A stretch of 64,000 nt of DNA from Jacaranda mimosifolia (lineage: Eukaryota > Streptophyta > Magnoliopsida > Lamiales > Bignoniaceae). Of the stretch, positions 46,819-58,699 are shown piece after piece. Each line of letters starts with the position of its first letter. Positions within the stretch are counted from its first letter, which is position 1. The position numbers and the translations under genes were made by a program. Location of the stretch: assembly GCA_018894105.1 (NCBI GenBank), contig CM032118.1:28562690-28626689 (forward strand). Direction: 5' to 3'. The notes below the pieces were generated by a model. It ran no database searches and had not been told where the DNA came from. It was given only the letters and a program-made list of their open reading frames with translations.

Positions 46819-47721
46819 TGATGCTGCTCGACAATTGAGCTAGAGTCCTTTATGAAGTTGGTGATTTTTTCTGAGTTCTTTTCTTTGGAATGCAATGCAG
46901 ATAGCCTAAGCTCTCGATTTTTCACGAATGATTTTTCATCCCCCTTTTTGACTTTGGAACTTAGTATTTATAATCTTTTTTCTTTAATGGGTTTTAACCC
47001 ACTAGTATTTAGATGTCCGTCTTGATAGGTTTAGTTAATTAGGATCTTTAACCATTTTATATCTTTAGTTTATTAAACTAGGTCTTTTTAATTCTTTTTA
47101 CCTTTTTCTAATCCTTGGGGACTTAATTTGTTATATTATCATGCCCCTCTGTTAATTTGAAAATCTTATTTTCATGTTGAAATAATTTAAGGTTTAATTT
47201 ATTTTTACATTGTTTTAATTTACTTGATTTAATTTTTTAAAGTAAACTATTAATTTTTGTTATTTGTATTTTGTGTGAAAATTTGAAGTAACTCAACTTT
47301 CATCTATGTTGAGATTCCTTAGGTTTTAAAGTCTGGCAAGTGTTTAGAGAAAGTCTAGTCAACTGCTTTGCATTTATTTAAGGACTTAGAGAAATCTTGG
47401 CAAACTTGGAATAGAGGAAAGAGGGTTTCTATAACAAGTATTGAGATGAGTTCCCAAGGTAACTTCTCTTATACTTTGTTTTTCCTTTTCCTCTTTTACT
47501 TCGCTTCATTCTTTGTGAATTTCTACCTAATTTCTTAGATTCAGTAAAAAATTTCAGCATTCATCAAATCAAGTCATGTCGTATCTTGAGAGTAAGATGT
47601 TAGGAAATAGAACCCATTTTGAGTCAGAGTCCCAAACTGAATCAGAATCCACAGAAGTGAAAGGGGGAACATTGCTGAGAGCCAGCTTCTGAGCCCCAAG
47701 GGCCTGCCACATGGGAGTCGG
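46819..47721 (-). mobile_element. Element H: LTR plus truncated internal region, D family
   Basis: LTR-like 46819-47141 (plus TGATGCTGCTCGACAATTG ... TTATATTATCA), then purine tract on minus (AACAGAGGGGCATGATAA) and internal DNA. A plus-strand 38-codon frame at 47576-47692, start MSYLESKMLGNRTHFESES, is the start of the antisense ORF and is the least damaged copy of that end. Cut off by the solo-LTR fragment at 47722. Confidence 0.65.
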
Positions 47722-48990
47722 TGTTGGAATAGTGCCCCACAGCTAATTAAATTGGCTTTGTGTCACTATTCCTATAGAACAACCTTACTTGATTAATATT
47801 ATATAAATGTACACCTTTTATCTTATGCATTTCTTAATATTCTTCCCAATGCATTTGGTTGTAGCCCGATGGTGATTATGAAATAATTTTCTATTTTCAT
47901 GATTTTGAAATATTCTAAGTTATAAAATTTTAAGAGACATGGAATCTAATATTCGGATCGATTTGTACTATTGATGTATACTCCAAAGAGTTGGATCTTA
48001 CTCCATTTGATGGGCAGTTTATGTACGAGACATGGATGCATGTTAGTAGATACTTGTTTGAGAATAAGCTTACTGAAGATTTACATAGAGAATCAATGAG
48101 CTAGTTGAAGTGACTTGTCGATAATCGAAAGTTCTCTAACTTATGATAATGCATATAATTAGTTCTTAAACTTAAGGTTCCACAGTGACCTTATGCTTAG
48201 GTTCTTGTGCTTTGGTCCTTGTGCTTTGATGTTGATCTCAACCACCTAGTAGATCATAGGGGATTTTTGTTGGGCACATACTATCTATATGTGAAAGTTG
48301 GTGAATTCCAATAAAGAACCCATTTGCTTGTCATGAAGGTTGATCTCTTATGTATTCTATGATGACTGATTCTAAAAAATCCTTGCGCAAAATAATATGA
48401 CAATTTGTAAAGGTAGTTTTTCCAAAGATGAGATCATCTGGAATCACTCACTAAGAATAGATGCATAATTGTTGAGGTTATTAGGAAACTGACAAATATC
48501 TTGCTTTAGGCCTCTTCTGGGAGATTAGAAATGGAAGAACCATATTTTCATGACAATTGTAAGTGGAAAGGTTTACACTAATTAATTCATCTAATTGGTT
48601 GGGCTCCATAAGCTTATAATTAGACATCGACTATGGAATTTGATATTCAATTAAATCGCAAGGAGTTGCAAACCCATGTCTAAATGATTGGTAAACCTAA
48701 TGAGTAATACACAAAAGCCTTGAACCATAATAGTGGACTTGAAGAAATTATCTAAAGAGTTGGATAATTGGAATAGTCAAAATTGTAGAAGGCAAAATTG
48801 ACTAGTTCAATTGGTCATCGTGATTTTATTAGTCTAAGGACTTAAATTAATAAAACTAATATAAAGAATTAAAATAGACCAATTAAATTGAAGAGTTAAT
48901 TTAATTGAGCCATGTGACAAATTAAATTAGTCTTATTAGTTCAAAGAGTTAAACTAGACCAATTGAGTTAAAGATTTAACTTAATGGGTG
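47722..48990 (+). mobile_element. Truncated LTR, TGTTGGAATAGTGCC family
   Basis: Left end TGTTGGAATAGTGCCCC; colinear with the left ~55% of the family, including hairpins (CAATTAAATT/AATTTAATTG with a GAAGAGT-type loop near 48890). The right part and the second flank are missing. Confidence 0.75.
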
Positions 48991-49235
48991 CAAGAGACTT
49001 TTCTAATTTTTCGAAGCAAGATTTATGTATAAGAGTCCTTTTTTTTTAAGAAGAAGAATAGAGGTTTAGGCTGCCCCTATCCATTTTATATTCCAAACAA
49101 AATTAAGATACATTGTTCAATGAATGCCGTTACAATGCTTGGACAACAATAAGCACTAGAGTTTGGGCTTGAGAGCCGTACTTTTTTTTTTAAAATTAAA
49201 ATCAATAACAACCAATTCTAATAGTTATGTTAGCT
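48991..49235. other. Unassigned sequence
   Basis: Nothing recognised; T-run at 49040 and 49182. Confidence 0.4.
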
Positions 49236-49320
49236 TATGTCAGGTGTAGCCAATTTGGTGAGAGTCTTGGTGCTCGGGCGCGCCCGCGGGGGTTCGAATC
49301 CTGCTTCTGGCGGAATTGTG
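49236..49320 (+). mobile_element. tRNA-derived SINE head (probable)
   Basis: TAGCCAATTTGGTGAG resembles a pol III A box and GGTTCGAATCC is a perfect B box, about 40 bases apart with a GC-rich stretch (GGGCGCGCCCGCGG) between. No tRNA cloverleaf forms at the ends, so a SINE or tRNA-derived fragment is likelier than a tRNA gene. The SINE 3' end is not identified. Confidence 0.5.
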
Positions 49321-49372
49321 ATCTTCTTCTCTTTGCCAAGGCCCAGCGTATGTCTGGCCCATTCCTAGTGCT

Positions 49373-50707
49373 TAGGGCTGTAAGTGGGTAGGGTTTTACC
49401 CTACCCAGACCCACAGCTACAACATAATGCCCAGGCCCAATGAAAATTTTTAAATGGGTATGAGTAGGATTCCTACCCATTATATACCCATTTACCCTAA
49501 GCATTTTAGACCGTTGGATTTTATCAAAATCCAATGGTCTAAATTAATCTAAAAATAAAAATCTCTATCTTCTTCAATCTAATAACCGAGAAACACTCGG
49601 TTAGACCCATTACTGAATAACGAGAGAAACACCCCTCCTCCGCCCATCTCCAGATTCTCCACCGCTGCTCACCACCGATGCCGCCTCCACTAAAAAATTT
49701 TCTAACCTCTTTTTCTTGTCTCTACATTGCTTTGGCTTTCTTCCCCTTGTTTGCAAATCCTACCATATTATTTCAGGTATCATTTTTTTGTGTCATACGA
49801 AGTTATTAAACTTATCTAGATAATGCTAATATGTAGTCTTCTTCATTTCTTTTTCCTACTAATTCAAATCTGACTTTTGTTTTTTCTCGTTTTATGGACA
49901 TTTGTGGATTGAAAAGATGGGTTCTTGTTGATAACAATCCCATTTTTTCGTGAGATCCCAGAAGTTTTTTCCTACTGGGGATAATCTTCTTGCAGTCATT
50001 TGGTCCTGATTTGAGGTGTGTACAGGGAACTCTCTCTCACTCACTATGTAATACAAATTGAGATGATAACAAGTTGGTTTGTCAAAATTCAAAACTGATT
50101 GATGAAGGATTTTTATGGATTCGAACTAGATTCTTGTAAAATCATGATGTAATCATTAACTTTATATGTGTAAATTTATTTGCATTGTTCTCTTTGTGTT
50201 CTTGAATTGAAAAGGTGAATAACGGAAATTGGAGGAATAATTATGTGAAAGAGATATGAGAATATTTTACTGGGGGAAACCGAGAAAAGATTTGTGGAAA
50301 TAAAGGAAGTACACCTCACTTAGATTTGGATGATGTCGTGAAGAATTTTGAGAACCAAGTCTTCATGCCTTAATTGTATGTAGTTATTTTATTTTATTTT
50401 ATTTACTTATTTATTTTTGTATGTCAAAAAATCGAATGAAAAAGGTTTTTGCTCCAACAAACAGTTGCAATTTTATTGTTCAAGCAAGCAGCATCACCCA
50501 CCAGCAGTAGGAGGAGGCGAAAAAAAAAAGGGGAGGGGGTGTCGGGCTTGGACCCGACCCAAAAATGCTGGGCCTAGATAGCAGGCCCAATAAACAGACC
50601 CAATGGGTAATGGGTTTAATTGGGTAGGGTAAAAGATGGGTATTTTTTTTTGGTATTTTTTGGGTATGGGCCTGGGTAGGGTTTTACCCTACCCATTTAC
50701 AGCCCTA
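49373..50707. mobile_element. hAT-type non-autonomous element, 1335 bp
   Basis: Terminal repeats TAGGGCTGTAAGTGGGTAGG and (right, reverse complemented) TAGGGCTGTAAATGGGTAGG; flanks CTAGTGCT (49365-49372) and CTTGTGCT (50708-50715), an 8 bp duplication with one change, diagnostic of hAT. Each end folds into GGGTAGGG-TTTTA-CCCTACCC. No transposase. At 49678 a 33-codon hydrophobic frame (MPPPLKNFLTSFSCLYIAL...) ends at TTTCAG/GTATCA, exon-like but unproven. Confidence 0.8.
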
Positions 50708-52767
50708 CTTGTGCTCCATTGCAGTTGCTTAAGGGCAGCCTAGAAAGTATGGTACTACAAAAAAAAAACTATTTTTCGCTACGGTTGCCTAACCGTTGCG
50801 AAAAAGTGCAAAGCGTAGGCAATAACTTATTCGCGACGATTATGCAATGCTTTGGCAACCGTAGCATTTGTAGTAGTTGCGAATACTAAGCCACGGTTTG
50901 GAAACCGTTGCCATAACTTTAGCTACAGTTTCGCAACATATCGGTGATGATTTAAGAAGTTGGTGAAATTCTACAACTAATGGTTACGGAATGCAAAACT
51001 GTAGCCAATATGCCTATTGATTACGCTTTGGAAAAATCGTGGGCAATACCGTAAATTATTAGCTACCCCTATTGGCCACATTCTAGAAACGTGTAGGCAA
51101 TATTATAATTATTCGTTACAGTCCAAGCATGCAGTGGCGAAAAAGTGCAAGCATTTTGACTACAATTTCCCAACTGTAGCGAATACTCTAATTAATATTT
51201 TAACAAATTACCCTCATTTTGACATTATAAAAATATCATTTATACCTATTACATATTCATTCAAATAATAAATTTTAAATATGTTAATATTCAACAATCA
51301 ACAGCAATTAATTCAAGAAGACATTCAATATTACAATCTATTGAAAAATTTGTTCAAGCATATAGACATATTTAATGTAGTTCATCATCCTATAATCAAC
51401 TAAAAATCCAATAATAGTTCCACAAGTAAATTGGCATATTACAACCATTGAAGTAAAAAGAAATCTAGGAAATAATTAGCAACACTATGCAGCCTCTGCA
51501 ATTCATTTCTTCGACTGCATGTTCTCTAGAGAGATGGATTTCTCCACATTTCCACAACCTATGGTGCATATGCCTGAATAAAAGAAGTAGAAAAAACACC
51601 CGAACTGCCTGATTCCATGAGCTAGAGAATCCAATCATAGAATGCTTTCAATTTTGGACCAAGGGAATATAAGAATTTTCTATTAGCAAAACCTGTTATA
51701 AATCAAAAAATATAAGTTCTAAGGAATTATTCACTCCAAAAGATAAATTAGCAGTGAGGAAATTTGATGAAATGTTTGGATTTCTATGAATATATACCTA
51801 CTTAAAACCAAATTGGCTATTGTTGAACCTAGTCTAATATTTTCAAGTATCCAATATTAGAGCAAAGTGAAACAGCCAACTAAAATACTCAAAAAAGATA
51901 GTATAACATTGATGATTGCATTGTTGAGCCTACTCTCTCCTCATTATATTTATAACCAACCACATTTTCCAATCTCAAACATCAAATATCACAACCCAAT
52001 TCCTTTTATTCTTTTTTTTCTTCTTCTTGTTTCAACATATATGCTACATATCAGTTTTTCCCACAAGATCTATATTGAAAATATAACACTTTTCATCCCT
52101 TATTTAGTTAATTTTAATCTCCATGCACACAGATTTTAAGCCATTTTCCTTGATGGGTTTGCCCAAGAAAGTCATGACTGCTCATGAGGATCATACATTT
52201 CTCTTGGAGAAAGATTTGCATGCAATCCTGAAATGCAACTCTTTTAAAGAGCTCCACAGTAAAGAAGAATCAGTCAGATAAGAAGCTGAGAAAACCGTTG
52301 TTTCAGTATCTGTTTTGAAGATCAAATTGCCATCTGTAGGAAAATACTTACTTGTACCATGTTTGTGCGACAAATACTGCATGATCAGTGGCTAAATTGC
52401 GGACATGGCATAGGTAAGAATTTATCATGTTTTTTTTCTTATTTCATAGTCTTAATTTTGTGAAACACTACTACTATTGTAAGTTGCCAAAAGACTTAAG
52501 ATCAGTTGATTAATCTATATATATATTCTATATTCTTGTTTTTTGTGAACAAAATGTGATGTTCGTATGAATCAGAAGATGTTATCCAAATCTGTATGTA
52601 TAGTTTGTACTGAGCTGCCTATTAGATTAGGAAGTTCATCATACTAGACATAAACAAATCTCCCATAGCAATTTCACATATCCTTTAGAAGTAACAGACA
52701 CTTGGGAAAACACAGACACACACACAACTCAGAATAAGAGAGAGAGAAGTGGGAACTAGAGACAAAC

Positions 52768-53809
52768 CAGCTTTGCAACATTATGTGCAGAAGGCTCTTC
52801 TTCTACCCTTCGCCTAACAGCAACCAACTCCTCCATTAGGGCATGGCGTTAGATCAGTCTCACCTACATTAGAGCTCCACTGACATGTTCTTACACTTGA
52901 GAAAAAGTAAACTTACTTGCATCATCCTTGTTTCTGTTAGTTCTCTATTTCTCAATATAGATTCCATATTTGCCTGACAAATACGTATAAGAGATGGTAA
53001 GAAAGAGAATAAATGATTGACAAATAGCCATCTTCCAAATAAAAAAAGTCGTATATCCTATTTGGATCCACTAAATAGACGAAGAATCAGTAAGAAGCTT
53101 ATATAGTTATAAGCATAGAAAGTATTGACATCTGCATGAGATTTGATAAATGCAGGAAGGCGTATTAAGTTTCTGTATTTCTCCCTTAATATGCATAATG
53201 CATTACTGTATGGGGACAAAAAGCAAAGAAAAAAGAGATAGAAATGAAAATATTGGCAATTTCCATGAGCAAAATAGATCACAACATTGAGGTAATAATA
53301 GCATTCAGTTGTATGCAAAATACTGAGGTACCGACAATGATGATGCAACTATATCGAAATGCTATATTTTTCTTCCTTTCCTTTTTCAGTTTCCCCCCCT
53401 TTTTGGTTTAGCTAACTTTTGATATGTCTGGCTTAGAGACAAAGCAGATAGACTAATTGCTTTTGCAGAAAAAGTGATATACAATAACAAGTAGCTATTG
53501 AAGTATTTAAATAACCTGTAGTGATGCTAATTTTTTTCCAGCCAAAGCAACTTGCTTCTTCAGTCTATTTATAGAAATGACAAGTGTCTCAATTTCAGAA
53601 TTCTTTGCTAATAATGCCTCTACCATACTTGCCTCCACTCTGCTCACCTCTCCTTTGGATGCATATACATCTTTCGGGATAAATAAGTTATTATAAATGT
53701 TTATTTATACTTTCCGTTCATCATTATTCACCTCTGCCATAAGAAGCTCTTCTAGTTGAGTATTCTCAGACTTGTACTCTTGCAGGGGTGTTGAAAGTCC
53801 AACACAAAC
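52768..53809 (-). pseudogene. Captured golgin-84 (golgin candidate 1) gene fragment, four exons
   Basis: Golgin-84 is a coiled-coil Golgi tether. Minus strand exons with GT-AG borders: 53809-53733 (GLSTPLQEYKSEN...QLEELLMAE, after TAG, before GT), about 53690-53516 (EVSRVEASMVEALLAKNSEI, later KKLASLQ, donor GT at 53515), 52973-52917 (ANMESILRNRELTETRMMQ, after CAG, donor GTAAGT) and 52842-52768 (ALMEELVAVRRRVEEEPSA, donor GT). Order and reading match the central coiled coil of plant golgin-84. Damage: a one-base deletion in the first exon (AAT-AT-CAA) and the last acceptor reads AT instead of AG. Neither the N-terminus nor the C-terminal membrane anchor is present. Lies wholly inside the CACTA element. 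Confidence 0.8.
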
Positions 53810-54824
53810 CTATGCATGACAAACATTAAGCTTATAAAACATGTTCTTTTGCCGTCTAAAAAGACACCATAATCTGCTGAACAGGTTACTGTCACTTAAC
53901 TTTTGGACGTTACCTTTTCATAGGAACCTAGTCTCTTCTAATTTGTGACTCTTAAGAGAAGGATCAATCGATTTTTAGAAGACTTACAGGGAAAACTGTG
54001 CTACTTTTCTAACTACTTCAACCTGACTGCCATTTAACACAAATCTTTTCTGTGCCAAAAATATTTAGTAAATGAAGGAAGATGAAAAATTAAAGAAATG
54101 GAATTCCAGCATCTAGGAAATTACTTTTGAGCAACTAATAAAGTGATAGATAATCAAAAGAGAGAATTCTGTTTAAATAATAGTTGTATAACAAATTAAC
54201 CATGATCAATCTTTATTCAAACTTAAATTGGCTATATCAATGAGCCTCCAATATAGATCATAGAATTTAAATTAACTCCACTCAAAGAAATAGGACAGAA
54301 AGAAAACCTAATCTTAAGAGGGTGTTTTTACAAATCATGAAGTTGAAAAGGAAAAGAGAATTGATAGTAACCATCTCACACTGATATTAATTTAGTAATT
54401 ACCAGCATTTAAAAATCCACTCTCTGTCCAATATTTAGTCAATAAGTCATCCTTCATTCTATTGGTAATAGTTCAACAAGAATATAAATATAGCTTATTC
54501 TACGGACCTGCATCATATCTATTATGCTTGTATGCAAAATTCAGAAAATGAGCAAAGTATGGAATCACCTATCGTCATTTGAGCTAGAATTATCATTTCC
54601 AAAAGCACGCCCTACAACACCCTGTATTAACAATCACAATGCACATATAAGAATAAAATTATAACATAAGCTAAAAATTTCAAGAAATTGTTAGCACGCA
54701 TTATGACTAATCTAGATACTTACATTAGAACTTGCAATTATAAAAGAAAACAACAAAAATAAGTACGCAGTATCCGATCAAAAATACACCAAAATAACTT
54801 TATTAATCTTGATGCAGTAAAAGC

Positions 54825-54825
<1 letters not shown>

Positions 54826-54877
<52 letters not shown>
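54826..54877. repeat. (GA)n microsatellite
   Basis: About 25 GA units inside the CACTA element. Confidence 0.95.
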
Positions 54878-54883
<6 letters not shown>

Positions 54884-55740
54884 TAGTAGACTACTTGAAA
54901 CTAAAAGGAAAAATCACTTGGTAGTTAGATAGTAAATCCATCATGCTCTGCGAAAAGAATCAAAACCTCTTGAATTTCTGCAATGTATCAAGAAAATAGA
55001 ATACCAAGCTTAATATTGATATTCAACAACAAAAGTCAAAGCTTTGATTTCAAGATATTGAGCAACAAGAGCATAACTTTTTTCTCTCACAAAATCGATC
55101 CTAATACACATAAATCTGCCTAAAATTTAAGAAAAAAGATCAAAAAAAGGTAAAGAAAAGCCTTAAATGGAAAATTCTTTAACATTACCTGTGAAAAAGA
55201 TCGGAAGGGGGGGGGGGGGAGGAGAAAGAGAGAGAGAAGTTGCAGCACGGTGAGCGTGGCGGTGCGCGTTTGCTGGTGGTCTTCCTCAAAGATACGGGCA
55301 TGACAGTGGTGAAATAAGAAACAGGGTTAACGATGGTGGGGAGATGAAAATAAGAAATAACAAAAAGGAAAAGAATGATTTTTTTAATTAACAAAATACT
55401 TGGAAAAATAGTAAATGTATTGGGAAATAGAATATATATATATATATATGAGGAAAAAAATAGAAAAAAAAATAATTTAATTATTACAATTGTAAAAGCA
55501 TAGGTAATAATAAAGTATTAGCTACAGTTTAACTCCTAAGCGTCGACAATTAAAAATTTTATTTGTTACGGTAGTAAATACGTAAGTAATAAGCAAATAA
55601 GGCCTACGATTTACTCCAAAGTGTGGGATTTTGTAAATTTTATTGCCCATGCAGTTCATAACGTGGGCAAAAATTTATTCCTTACGCTTTAACAAGAGTA
55701 AACAAAAATGGGGTGGCCAGAAGCATATTTTTTTGTAGTG

Positions 55741-56189
55741 TCCACAATTGGCCCTGCGCCATGTGCTTCATTTAGCCTATCAGCAGCCCACAAATCCCAA
55801 GTACAGCTGCAAGGCCCCGCAAGGAAGGAACATGAAGTGAGCCCACTTTATTATAAGTTTGTAGTGCATCCTTGTGGTCTACTAGCAGGCTAGAGGCCCA
55901 GTAAGGACCTCCAGCAAACTTTGAGGCCCAACAGCTGAAACTGCTAGATAATGCGTCCCAAGCCCAGCATTCCTCTAAGGCCCTGCCTCGTGAAGTCTAT
56001 CCGTGGCCCAGTAAGAGTGCTAAAAAGGAAGGCCCAATGGAATCCACTCCAATGATCCTTGACCCAGCATCATTCTAGAATTAATGTGGATCAAATATTC
56101 TAATGTAAGGCATGGCGTATCTCTGCGGATGAGCCCTTTTTATATGGCCATGTAAATTATTTTCATGCATTATGTTGTCCGATTTGGAT
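55741..56189. other. Unassigned sequence right of the CACTA element
   Basis: Contains repeated GGCCC words and a 61-codon plus frame (55708-55893) that starts inside the CACTA end. No homology recognised; possibly part of the LINE relic that follows. Confidence 0.35.
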
Positions 56190-56480
56190 TTACAAGCTTG
56201 ATTAGCTAGCTAGTCAGCTACTTAGTTTCTTTCTCTGTAGATGTGGGTGATTTTGGATTCCATTGTCACCATTATTTTCTTGATATTAGCTACAAGGGCC
56301 TAATTGGCTTACAATATGCTTCGTATACCAAGGGCTTAATTGGTTTTCAGTAATGAGGTCAACAAGGTGAGTTGCATCCACTTCAATCCATACTTTTTGA
56401 AGCCCTAGATCTTTGCAGTGGATAAGACCTTGCCAAAGTCCATGATGTTCCGCCATAAGATTGTTCATGTGGCCCAACTA
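56190..56480 (-). pseudogene. LINE-type RNase H domain relic
   Basis: Minus strand 56477-56286 is open for 63 codons: MAEHHGLWQGLIHCKDLGLQ, VWIEVDATHLVDLI, matching the plant RNase H-like (RVT_3) pattern with E-x-x-AL--GL--A--LG and V-EVD. It then reads, past a stop, TMESKITHIYRERN and ADWLAN-like ends, the usual C-terminus (H-x-R-E-x-N-x-x-AD-LA). Such domains close plant LINE polyproteins; no RT is seen next to it, so it is a fragment. Confidence 0.7.
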
Positions 56481-57342
56481 ATTAATTGACCAATTAAAAT
56501 AAAAATTTTAATTGGTATGATTGAATTCCAACTAGGATATAATATGGTATTCAAGTGGTCCAATAATGCGAAGGAAGAATTTAGAGTATGGCTAGTGTGA
56601 TTAGATGCTCTAGATATTTCTCACACATTATCAATACCCCTTAGGGACCACATATGGCCTTCCAATGCTCCTTCTTTTTCATATTTTGTGTGATATAATT
56701 TCCCTCCATAATGCTTTCTTTTCTCTATTCTAAATAGCCATCTTTTCTTCCTCTCACTAAGCTTTCTCCGATTTCTTCTCATTCTAGCTTGAATTAGAGG
56801 TTTGTGGTGCACTTCCCAAGGTATGTGGACAATATTAGAGGTGTCACGTTTGGGACACTCAAGGTATGGATCAAGAGTTGGCCAATTGGAACTTTTACAC
56901 AAGCATTAGAGACCGAAATTTGGAGCTTTGTGATCTACTAGTTTCCTACAGTTTTGTTGCTGCTTTTACTGCATTTTTGGTCTTGTTAGGAGCGTAATTT
57001 GGGCCGAAAAAGAGGTGTGGAAGAGGGATCTAATTGGTGGCAATTGTAGCTTCAGGATTGGGATCTTCTTATACTAGATACAAAGATTCAATAAAAGTAA
57101 TCGTTTCTATTCCTTGGATCCAATTTTAGTAGCATGAGTTGATCTTTGTTGTATTGGGGAATTCAAATTATATTCAATGGTAAAAAAGTAATATATTTGA
57201 ATTATTATTATCTCAAAGGTAATTACATATACTATTCATCATTATTCAACACTTCATAATTCTTTTTATATTAATAGATGCATGTATTTACATAAATATC
57301 TCATTAGTTCATTTTTTCATCACTCTTCCACATAAAAAATTA
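56481..57342. other. Unassigned repeat-like sequence
   Basis: AT-rich start with CCAATTAAAATAAAAATTTT/AATTGG, later TTGGATCCAATTTTAGTAGCA, reminiscent of long plant LTRs. No terminal repeats or duplication found. The minus 93-codon frame at 56621-56902 has no recognised homology. Confidence 0.35.
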
Positions 57343-58699
57343 TGATACTAGCCCGAGCTAAGGCCATTAAAGCCAACCCAAGCCTAACAAGGAAAGCCTA
57401 GGAAAGTAGAAAGTATGGCCTAGTGGATAACTAGGGTCAATATAAGAGAGGGCCCAGTTTGTAGTACTTAGTTGAGAAATGGTGGTTTCGAGATTGCATG
57501 GACTTGGAAATCATGAATTAAGGCTTTTCTAAAAATTAAAGGATAAGTCTGTTGCGAAGAAAGTGGAGGATAGAGGTTAAAGACAGTGGGAAGTCCCTAA
57601 AAGATCCTGGACTCTCCCATATATATAGACTGTTGTAAACATTTTGAGAAGAGGTTGTTAACACTCTAAATAAAATATAATAAATATATCATCTGTGATT
57701 TTTCTATTAGTTGCTTAGGTTTTGATGGTGCATTAATTTTGTATTGTATTAATTGATTTTATCCATTAAAAACAGTGATTTTTAGTATTTTGATGTTTTT
57801 GTACAAGATTTGGGGTTAGGACGTGAGAATACAACTTAGTGAGGAATGTGACGATGGATAGAAAAGAAGAATGAAATGCGTTGATAGCCTCTTAGCTTTT
57901 GTCAATCAGCGCATCACAACTAGAAGAGGTCAATTAATGTTCCTCTTTGCTGATAGTCGGACAAAGGACAGTGGAACAACTTGGTAGACTCAACTTTACT
58001 ATGGTTAACCATTCTGACATCACAAGTCGCTAGTAATTTGTTGACGCCAAGTATAGCTGCAATTCCCCAATTGCTAGGGTTAAAACCAGGCATAACAATA
58101 AGCCCCTTATTGTTAGCCCTAACTTAAATAGAAACAATGATTGTCACCTCTTTTTGACCTTGAATTCTAATAGCACCGATGCATGGAATTATTACTGCCC
58201 CTCCATTACTCGCGCTAGGCATGACTAATCCTCCAGCCCACAGTCTTGTCCACACCAGAGTGCTTGTGGCACCTCTAATACCATCTCAACTCCAGTTCAA
58301 GGTGAGACTTCTAGCTATCTTCTGACTTGTTGCTCAAATTTTGGGACTAGTGGTGGAAGAAACTGCGTGCTCTAGCTAATCCTTTTTTAGCTCCAACACC
58401 TATTTTTCCATAAGCGAGATTTACTCCCTTATTACCAACTTTCATACTCTTAAGCTAGGAGAGATAGTTCCTTCTAACCACCTCCTTTCTAGGTGTCTAA
58501 GTGCAAAGATCAGCATAAACCCATCCAAATATTGAGACATTAGCTGAGAGCTTTATAATAGTGCGACAGTGACAAAAAAACAAATGTAGCTAGATGTGAA
58601 ACCAACATTACTACGAAATTGGAAGATATGAAAAAGGAGATAAGGGGATGAGGAGAAAAATAATAGGAGAGCTAAAAGAATTTAAAAGATCTTCTTCTT

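Larger units (their letters stand above)
50753..55740. mobile_element. CACTA-type element, ~5 kb, carrying captured gene exons
   Basis: Right end ...TTTTTTTGTAGTG, i.e. CACTACAAAAAAA inverted; left end TACTACAAAAAAAAAAC, the first C apparently mutated. Subterminal regions (50765-51200 and 55500-55690) carry many short repeats such as AACCGTTGCGAA, GGCAACCGTAGC and ACGGTTTGG, as in En/Spm-like elements. The 3 bp flanks (TGG, TCC) do not match, so the duplication is lost or the left end is off by a base. No transposase seen. The interior holds golgin-84 exons on minus. Confidence 0.75.

Noticed and set aside
49236..49320. tRNA gene, because of a perfect GGTTCGAATCC T-arm box
   Set aside because: No acceptor stem pairing or anticodon arm could be drawn; better read as a tRNA-derived SINE head.
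50753..55740. Intact golgin-84 host gene
   Set aside because: Only central coiled-coil exons are present, with a frameshift and a lost acceptor, and all lie within transposon ends.
56621..56902. 93-codon minus ORF
   Set aside because: No recognised family; Lys/Arg-rich stretch comes from CT-rich DNA in an LTR-like region.
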